Source: an uncultured Saprospiraceae bacterium (GTDB lineage Bacteria; Bacteroidota; Bacteroidia; Chitinophagales; Saprospiraceae). Taken from it: a stretch of DNA of 9,973 nucleotides. Location: NCBI GenBank assembly GCA_937973565.1, contig CALJKQ010000138.1, forward strand, positions 1 through 9,973. The letters run 5' to 3'. This document shows positions 5,775 through 9,973 of this stretch, in pieces. Numbering within the stretch: the first letter of the stretch is position 1; each line of letters opens with the position of its first letter. A program made the position numbers and the translations under genes. A model generated the notes under the pieces. The model was not told the origin of the DNA and did not search any database. It was given only the letters and a program-made list of their open reading frames with translations.

Positions 5775-7589
5775 ATGAGGATGAATGTAAAATCCACTTT
5801 TATCGTTTTTGGTTTATGGCTGCTGACAGTGCTTCCTTCGTGGAGCAAGCATTCTATGGTGGCAGACACCCTAAAAAAGATCATTGTAGAAAATGCCAAC
5901 AATCAGGTAATTGACAATACCCTCAATCCACCGGTAAGGTATTTCAACGGAGATGTGAGGGCTTATCACGAAGGTTCCTATTTCTTTTGCGATAGTGCCA
6001 AGATAATTGACAACGAACTGTTTGCTTTTGGCAATGTGGTCATCATTCAACACGACACCATCACCATGTTTGCCGATGAACTTTACTATCACGGGGATTC
6101 CCTTTTTTCTTACCTCCGATCAAAAGTTGTATTACAAAACAGCGATGATGCCCTGTACACTGAATACCTGGAATACGATATGGAAGAAAAAAAAGCATAT
6201 TACAGAGATAAAGCCATCATGGTAAGTGGCAATTCCAATCTCAAAAGTAAAAAGGGCATCTTTGATGTGAAAAACAACCAGGCCACCTTTCAGGAAAGAG
6301 TAACGGTTGACGGTGAAGACTTTCACATGGTAACCGACACCTTGCTTTACGACACCCGCGAAGAAATAGCCACCTGGAAAAATCCTGCCGTCATTAAAAC
6401 AGATTCATCGGAAATCTACAGTCTGACGGGACAATACAAAACAAGACAAAAATATGCCACGTTTCAGGGTGACGCACAATACAAAAAAAAGGATGTTGTA
6501 GCTACAGCTGATTTGATATATTACGATGGTTTTTTAAAAAAGGTGGGGTTATTGGGTAAAGCCATTTACCATTCTGCCAATGAACACGCAGTAGCAGACT
6601 CCATCTTTCACGAAGAAACAGACGACATCACTGAATTGGTAGGTAATGCCAGTTTCGAAAACCCAAACAACAAGGCAAAAGGAAACAAAATTATTCATTT
6701 CAAAAAAGAAGATCGGTTTACACTCGGAGGAAGAGGTGAAATTTCCGATTCTACCAACATCATCAAAGCTAATAATCTCGATTATAATAAAAAATCAAAA
6801 AAAGGTGTTGCAACAGGTGATGTTACCTGGCAGGATACGGTTTCCAAAACTACCATCCATGCCGACTCCCTGTACCTTGATGGCACCGTAGATTATATGC
6901 ATGCCAGTAAAAAAGGAGGTAAGGCCTTGTTGGAGACCCTTATGGATGGAGATACTTTATTTTTAGCAGCAGATACCCTCAGAAGAACAAGGAAATTTAT
7001 ACAACTTGATTCTGTTTCAACCGACACTATTATATACCTAACAGCCGATAACAGAGTTGAAATATTTAAACAAGACCTTCAGGCTATCACCGATTCCCTG
7101 ACATTCAATCAAAAAGATTCGGTCTTTACGCTTTTCAATCAACCCTTGCTTTGGTCCGACACGACTCAATTGACGGGAGATACAGCCAATATCTTTATGA
7201 AAAACAAAAGGATTGACAGGCTGGATTTAAATGAGAATGCCCTGGTCATAACGAGCCCTGACATGATTTATTTTAATCAGATCAGAGGACAAACCATGAC
7301 CGGAAATTTTAAGGATAATGCAATGGAGACCCTCAAGGTTGCCGGCAGCGCTCAATGCGTATATTATATGCTCGACAAGGAGGACGCTTACATAGGAGTG
7401 AATCAGACCGACTGTAGTCTGATGATTTTCAAATTTGAAAATAAAAAAATCAAAAACATCCGATTCTACACCGAACCCAATTCCACGATTTCACCGATGG
7501 ATCAGATAGATCACAACACCATTAAGCTGAAGGGGTATAAATGGGAGATTGAGAAAAGACCCCTCTCAAAAACGGACATATTTCAATAG
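5775..7589 (+). CDS. OstA-like (LptA/LptD N-terminal-like) periplasmic protein
   Basis: A 604-residue protein of the OstA-like family common in Bacteroidota and related to the LptA / LptD N-terminal beta-jellyroll that carries LPS across the periplasm. An N-terminal hydrophobic stretch (about 8-24, after MRMNVK) looks like a signal peptide with cleavage near SWS-KHS. From about residue 55 the sequence shows repeating short beta-strand units with G-(D/N)-V, A-D-x-L-Y-Y and YD/YN motifs: FNGDVRAY, AFGNVVI, MFADELYYHG, ADLIYYDG, ATGDVTW, HADSLYL. This is the OstA pattern and continues to at least residue 375. The C-terminal ~200 residues are a less recognisable continuation (for example TLFLAADTLR, LTADNRVEIF, SLTFNQKDSVFTLF). 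No outer-membrane barrel like that of full LptD is evident. The precise role (LPS bridge or other) is not shown by the sequence. ATGs at 5775 and 5781 are both possible starts. The 3' end overlaps the convergent CoA-binding gene by 7 bases. Confidence 0.85.
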   Translation: MRMNVKSTFIVFGLWLLTVLPSWSKHSMVADTLKKIIVENANNQVIDNTLNPPVRYFNGDVRAYHEGSYFFCDSAKIIDNELFAFGNVVIIQHDTITMFADELYYHGDSLFSYLRSKVVLQNSDDALYTEYLEYDMEEKKAYYRDKAIMVSGNSNLKSKKGIFDVKNNQATFQERVTVDGEDFHMVTDTLLYDTREEIATWKNPAVIKTDSSEIYSLTGQYKTRQKYATFQGDAQYKKKDVVATADLIYYDGFLKKVGLLGKAIYHSANEHAVADSIFHEETDDITELVGNASFENPNNKAKGNKIIHFKKEDRFTLGGRGEISDSTNIIKANNLDYNKKSKKGVATGDVTWQDTVSKTTIHADSLYLDGTVDYMHASKKGGKALLETLMDGDTLFLAADTLRRTRKFIQLDSVSTDTIIYLTADNRVEIFKQDLQAITDSLTFNQKDSVFTLFNQPLLWSDTTQLTGDTANIFMKNKRIDRLDLNENALVITSPDMIYFNQIRGQTMTGNFKDNAMETLKVAGSAQCVYYMLDKEDAYIGVNQTDCSLMIFKFENKKIKNIRFYTEPNSTISPMDQIDHNTIKLKGYKWEIEKRPLSKTDIFQ

Positions 7590-7951
7590 TCACCTACACT
7601 GAGTAATACCAGGGTACATGCTTCCATATACGGTATGCCTTCCCTTTCCAGTTGGAGATAAAAAGCAGGATTTTCAGTTCCGGGGTTGAAAATGACTCTC
7701 TTGGGATGAAGAGCTATAATTTTGTCTATCAATTCTTCCTGCCCTTTAGGCCCGACATACATCGTAACCGTATCAATCTCGGCATCAACAGGCCAATTGC
7801 GTGTAATCGGTATTTCTCCAATTTTGCCATCCTTTAAGCCGTAGGCCAGCACAGGATGTCCATGTGCCGTTAATCTTCTGGTAGCTATATTCGAATACCT
7901 TTGAGGATTTTCACTGGCTCCTACAACCAGCGTTAATTTAGGCAGTTGCAT
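7583..7951 (-). CDS. CoA-binding-domain protein (YccU-like)
   Basis: A 122-residue single-domain protein of the CoA_binding (Rossmann-like) family, related to the N-terminal domain of succinyl-CoA synthetase alpha and to E. coli YccU. The nucleotide/CoA-binding start is visible as TLVVGASENPQRYSN (7-21), followed by GHPVLAYGLK (31-40), TVTMYVGP (61-68), RVIFNPGTENP (85-95) and the family ending EACTLVLLSVGDY. No catalytic domain is attached, and the function of these stand-alone proteins is not established. The ATG shares one base with the stop of the upstream PorV/PorQ-like gene (TAATG), so translation is probably coupled, although no functional link between the two is known to me. The stop lies inside the end of the convergent OstA-like gene, with no terminator hairpin between them. 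Confidence 0.9.
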   Translation of the reverse strand: MQLPKLTLVVGASENPQRYSNIATRRLTAHGHPVLAYGLKDGKIGEIPITRNWPVDAEIDTVTMYVGPKGQEELIDKIIALHPKRVIFNPGTENPAFYLQLEREGIPYMEACTLVLLSVGDY

Positions 7952-9051
7952 TATTGAGCCGGACTTGATTTTTCAGCTAAATCGATACTGATGGAAAATA
8001 TATGAGAAGCCTGGGCTCCAGACACATTGCCAACATTTCCCAGTGCATAATCCAGTTTTAGCCTTCCCAGGACAAGACCCAAACCAACATTGGGTTGGAA
8101 ATCAAAATCTCTTTTGTCGGCGTTCACTTCGTTTAATACTCGTTGGAGATTGCCAATACCCAATCTCAAAAAGACCATTTTTGAATACCCCAGCTCTCCA
8201 CCAAAGGAAGGATCCAGGCTAAAGTTTTTTCCTGAAAGCACACCTGCCTTTGTTCCATATGTTGAAACATTGGCATCCAATTCAACCAGATACGTAAAAT
8301 TTTTACCTATTGCACCGTCGTATGAAACACCGGCAATCAACCTTGGCAAGGTAGTTTCTGATGAAGATACGGGTACTTCATTACCTGTCTTTTGAAACAC
8401 CTCTTTTTCTTCATTGGTAAGATTAAAAGACCAGGTGTTGAATGTAGTGGTAATATCCCTTACGGTTCCACCTATTCTCAAATGGTCGCCTGCTTTATAC
8501 AAAACTGAAAAGTCAGCACCAAAGCCCCAGGCACCGCCAAAAGTGCCAATAACCCTTCTGATTATTTTCAGATTACCGCCAACCGAAAGCTTTTCTCCAT
8601 TGCCTACATTTCTGGCATAAGAAAGAAGAAAAGCATAGTCTGCTGCGCTGAATTCGGTTACTTTATCGAAATCAATACTGCCGTCGGGGTTAACAATATT
8701 GAGTGTATTGGGAATATTGTCTACTCCCATACGGATAAAACTCAATGCTCCATACGAGTTGTTGTCATTATTAAACCTTTTGGCTATGGTAAAATAGTCA
8801 TAGTTTGCAATCCCACCGAACCAATTGGCATGCATGGCAGATATGGATAAAGGAGCGGTGATTTGGGTCAAGGCAGCCGTATTCCAATAGGCAGAAGTAG
8901 CATCGTGCGTGCTGGCAACAACACTACCAAACATGCCATGTGCTCTTGCCCCCACCCCAACGTTCAAAAACTCGTTGACAAACTTGATCTGGGCCAGCAG
9001 GAAAGAGCCCGAGAAAACCAAAACAAATAAGGAGAGTATAATCCTTTTCAT
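7951..9051 (-). CDS. PorV/PorQ-family outer-membrane beta-barrel protein
   Basis: A 366-residue predicted outer-membrane protein of the PorV/PorQ (FadL-like fold) family linked to type IX secretion. A signal peptide is clear (MKRIILSLFVLVFSGSFLLA, cleavage near residue 20-21). The mature N-terminus carries the family motif VGVGARAHGMFGSVVAS.HDATSAYWNTAAL (31-61: G-x-G-A-R-A-x-G-M, then D-A-x-x-x-x-W-N-x-A). The rest has alternating beta-strand, aromatic- and Gly-rich segments, as in a barrel (for example GAWGFGADFSVLYKAG and LGLVLGRLKLDYALG). It looks like a generic family paralogue rather than canonical PorV, whose N-terminal motif differs, so I give no symbol. It is the first gene of an operon with the CoA-binding gene, with a 1-base overlap. 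Related proteins act in T9SS cargo attachment or modification, which fits the T9SS signal on the PKD protein, but the link is inferred. Confidence 0.85.
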   Translation of the reverse strand: MKRIILSLFVLVFSGSFLLAQIKFVNEFLNVGVGARAHGMFGSVVASTHDATSAYWNTAALTQITAPLSISAMHANWFGGIANYDYFTIAKRFNNDNNSYGALSFIRMGVDNIPNTLNIVNPDGSIDFDKVTEFSAADYAFLLSYARNVGNGEKLSVGGNLKIIRRVIGTFGGAWGFGADFSVLYKAGDHLRIGGTVRDITTTFNTWSFNLTNEEKEVFQKTGNEVPVSSSETTLPRLIAGVSYDGAIGKNFTYLVELDANVSTYGTKAGVLSGKNFSLDPSFGGELGYSKMVFLRLGIGNLQRVLNEVNADKRDFDFQPNVGLGLVLGRLKLDYALGNVGNVSGAQASHIFSISIDLAEKSSPAQ

Positions 9052-9077
9052 CTCATATTATTTCCCTTAACAAACGC

Positions 9078-9085
9078 CAAATATA
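9078..9085 (-). promoter_or_regulatory. Bacteroidota -7 promoter element (TATATTTG) for the PorV/PorQ-like operon
   Basis: Reads TATATTTG on the minus strand, a perfect TAnnTTTG match, 26 bases before the ATG at 9051. The predicted leader is about 22 nt. It sits back to back with the plus-strand element at 9100-9107. Confidence 0.65.
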
Positions 9086-9099
9086 GGGTTTTAGTGTGA

Positions 9100-9107
9100 T
9101 ATCTTTG
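9100..9107 (+). promoter_or_regulatory. Bacteroidota -7 promoter element (TATCTTTG) for the DUF1905/YdeI gene
   Basis: A perfect TAnnTTTG match, 26 bases before the ATG at 9134, giving a leader of about 22 nt. Its -33 region would fall on the divergent promoter's -7 element at 9078-9085. Confidence 0.65.
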
Positions 9108-9133
9108 GTTCTCAATTAAGCTGTTGTAAGAAG

Positions 9134-9673
9134 ATGGGCAAAAATGAAAAACCAATGGCAGAAGACGGTGTAGTTTCGTTTGAAAGCTCTCTATTGTTGA
9201 TGGACTCTCCTCTATGGGGAGCCTTTATCCCCGTGCCGCATGAAATTGCCTCCTTTTATAAAGAAAGAGCCATACAGCGTTTGCTGTGCGAAGTCAATCA
9301 ATCTCTGCAGCTTCATTGTGCCTTAATGCCTGGAGGGAACCAAAGTTTCTTTATCCTGATGAACAAAAACAATGTAAAGAAATTAAAAATCAAACCCGGC
9401 GACAACGTACACGTGATGTTAGCACCTGACAATTCCAGATACGGCATGCCGCTGGGTGAAGAACTTGAAGCTTTGCTGGAAGAAGATTTGGTTTTTGCCA
9501 ACCACTTTGAAAAGCTTACCCCGGGCAAACAAAGAAATCTTATTTACCTGATTAACAAAGCCAAATCTTCTGAAATCAGGTTGCGTACAGCCGTTGCTGT
9601 AGCCGGGCACCTGGATGCCAATAACGGGAAACTTGATTTTAAAATGCTGAATGAAGCACTTAAAAATAAGTGA
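9134..9673 (+). CDS. DUF1905 / YdeI (OmpD-associated, OmdA-like) domain protein
   Basis: A 179-residue two-domain protein, probably cytoplasmic, with no enzymatic role I can name. Residues about 14-110 match DUF1905, a small beta-barrel-like domain: WGAFIPVPHEIA (28-39), LHCALMPGGNQSFFILMNK (60-78), KLKIKPGDNVHVML (83-96), then the SRYGMPLGEEL stretch. Residues about 115-175 are the YdeI/OmdA-like helical domain, marked by HFEKLTPGKQRNLIYLINKA (124-143), RLRTAV and NGKLDFKMLNE. This pairing is frequent in Bacteroidota. In enterobacteria related YdeI proteins are named for OmpD association and bacteriocin protection, but that role cannot be assumed here. The ATG at 9134 follows AAGAAG; an in-frame ATG at 9155 is a possible alternative. 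The stop TGA is directly adjacent to the convergent gene's stop (9674), with no convincing terminator. Confidence 0.88.
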   Translation: MGKNEKPMAEDGVVSFESSLLLMDSPLWGAFIPVPHEIASFYKERAIQRLLCEVNQSLQLHCALMPGGNQSFFILMNKNNVKKLKIKPGDNVHVMLAPDNSRYGMPLGEELEALLEEDLVFANHFEKLTPGKQRNLIYLINKAKSSEIRLRTAVAVAGHLDANNGKLDFKMLNEALKNK

Positions 9674-9925
9674 TTATTCCACCATCTTTTGCCTTTGAGC
9701 CATTTTGCCCAACCAAACAAATAAAACAATGGATGAAACTATAAGGACAGCTGAAAACAATATCCATGGGATTTCCGGCTTAAGCACCACCATTGCTCCA
9801 ACGTATTGCACCATCAGGATGGCAGACAGAAACTGAGCTACTCTTCGTCTGGGCAAGTATTGAATAATGAAAGCACCCAAAGGGGCGAAAAACACGACCA
9901 GGGGAATACATGCCAGCCACATGTC
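9674..9925 (-). CDS. C-terminal fragment of a TauE/SafE-like membrane protein (5' truncated by contig end)
   Basis: The 82 visible residues (from MWLACIPLV at 9922 to KMVE) contain three hydrophobic segments, about residues 3-22, 30-47 and 52-71. The motif PLGAFIIQYLPRRRVAQFLSAIL resembles the last repeat of sulfite exporter TauE/SafE proteins, where a P/A-x-x-G-A element is followed by a short basic loop and a final helix; an extra C-terminal helix follows here. The family consists of inner-membrane anion or organosulfonate exporters, and the substrate here is unknown. The ATG at 9922 is not a credible start: full proteins are about 250 residues or more, and genomic sequence ends at about 9925, where an Illumina adapter begins. 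The stop abuts the stop of the convergent gene. Confidence 0.6.
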   Translation of the reverse strand, partial: DMWLACIPLVVFFAPLGAFIIQYLPRRRVAQFLSAILMVQYVGAMVVLKPEIPWILFSAVLIVSSIVLFVWLGKMAQRQKMVE

Positions 9926-9973
9926 AGATCGGAAGAGCGTCGTGTAGGGAAAGAGTGTCTTCGCCTGTGTAGA
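9926..9973. other. Illumina TruSeq dual-index adapter contamination (not genomic)
   Basis: From 9926 the sequence is the Illumina adapter beginning AGATCGGAAGAGC and continuing GTCGTGTAGGGAAAGAGTGT through 9958, the reverse complement of the TruSeq universal adapter. Bases 9959-9966 are CTTCGCCT, which I recognise as the reverse complement of the D505 i5 index AGGCGAAG. Bases 9967-9973 (GTGTAGA) begin the adapter part that follows the index. The whole 48 bases are synthetic, and the final A of the adapter joint (9926) marks the ligation point. Confidence 0.98.

Noticed and set aside
9048..9056. Two-codon mini-ORF ATGAGATGA overlapping the start of the PorV/PorQ-like gene
   Set aside because: Real in the sequence (minus strand), but such short ATG-stop overlaps arise by chance and nothing else supports a coupling role.
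9664..9677. Hairpin AATAA-GTGA-TTATT at the convergent stops near 9673
   Set aside because: The stem has only five A/T pairs and no T-run, too weak to call a terminator.
9923..9973. Continuation of the membrane-protein gene, or any feature, beyond 9925
   Set aside because: The sequence from 9926 is Illumina adapter, so any reading frame through it is artificial.

Overview
The window looks like an ordinary chromosomal stretch of a Bacteroidota genome, probably the end of an assembled contig. Three things point to the phylum. A PKD-repeat protein ends in a type A sorting domain of the type IX secretion system (T9SS). There is a PorV/PorQ-family outer-membrane protein and a phylum-typical OstA-like protein. 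Five perfect TAnnTTTG elements, the -7 promoter consensus of this phylum, sit just upstream of gene starts. I cannot place it below phylum with confidence; Chitinophagia or Saprospiria-like is a guess.

Layout. Bases 3-2261 (+) are the C-terminal part of a large secreted PKD protein whose 5' end lies outside the window. It converges on the purK-purE purine operon (3948-2294, -), with a shared bidirectional terminator whose loop holds the purE stop codon. A 125-bp divergent intergenic region (3949-4073) separates purK from a two-gene operon (+): a Lys-rich protein with a TPR-like C-terminus, then secG, followed by a second strong hairpin terminator. Next come a GNAT acetyltransferase (-) and an OstA-like LPS-transport-related protein (+), transcribed divergently. 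The OstA-like gene overlaps by 7 bp the end of a convergent CoA-binding-domain gene. That gene sits in an operon behind the PorV/PorQ-family gene (-). An 82-bp divergent promoter region leads to a DUF1905/YdeI (OmdA-like) gene (+), which meets the C-terminal fragment of a TauE/SafE-like membrane protein (-).

The right end is not biological. Bases 9926-9973 are an Illumina TruSeq dual-index adapter, including a recognisable 8-base i5 index, so genomic sequence stops at about 9925 and truncates the last gene.

Functional links are mainly at the cell envelope. SecG serves the Sec translocon, the PorV/PorQ-like protein belongs to a T9SS-associated family, the PKD protein carries a T9SS export signal, and the OstA-like protein belongs to the LPS-transport superfamily. 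PurK and PurE catalyse consecutive steps converting AIR to CAIR. I see no RNA genes, CRISPR, insertion sequence or defence system. The most notable items are the adapter, the exact 160-residue two-domain period of the PKD protein with one cysteine per domain, and the back-to-back promoters at 9078-9107.
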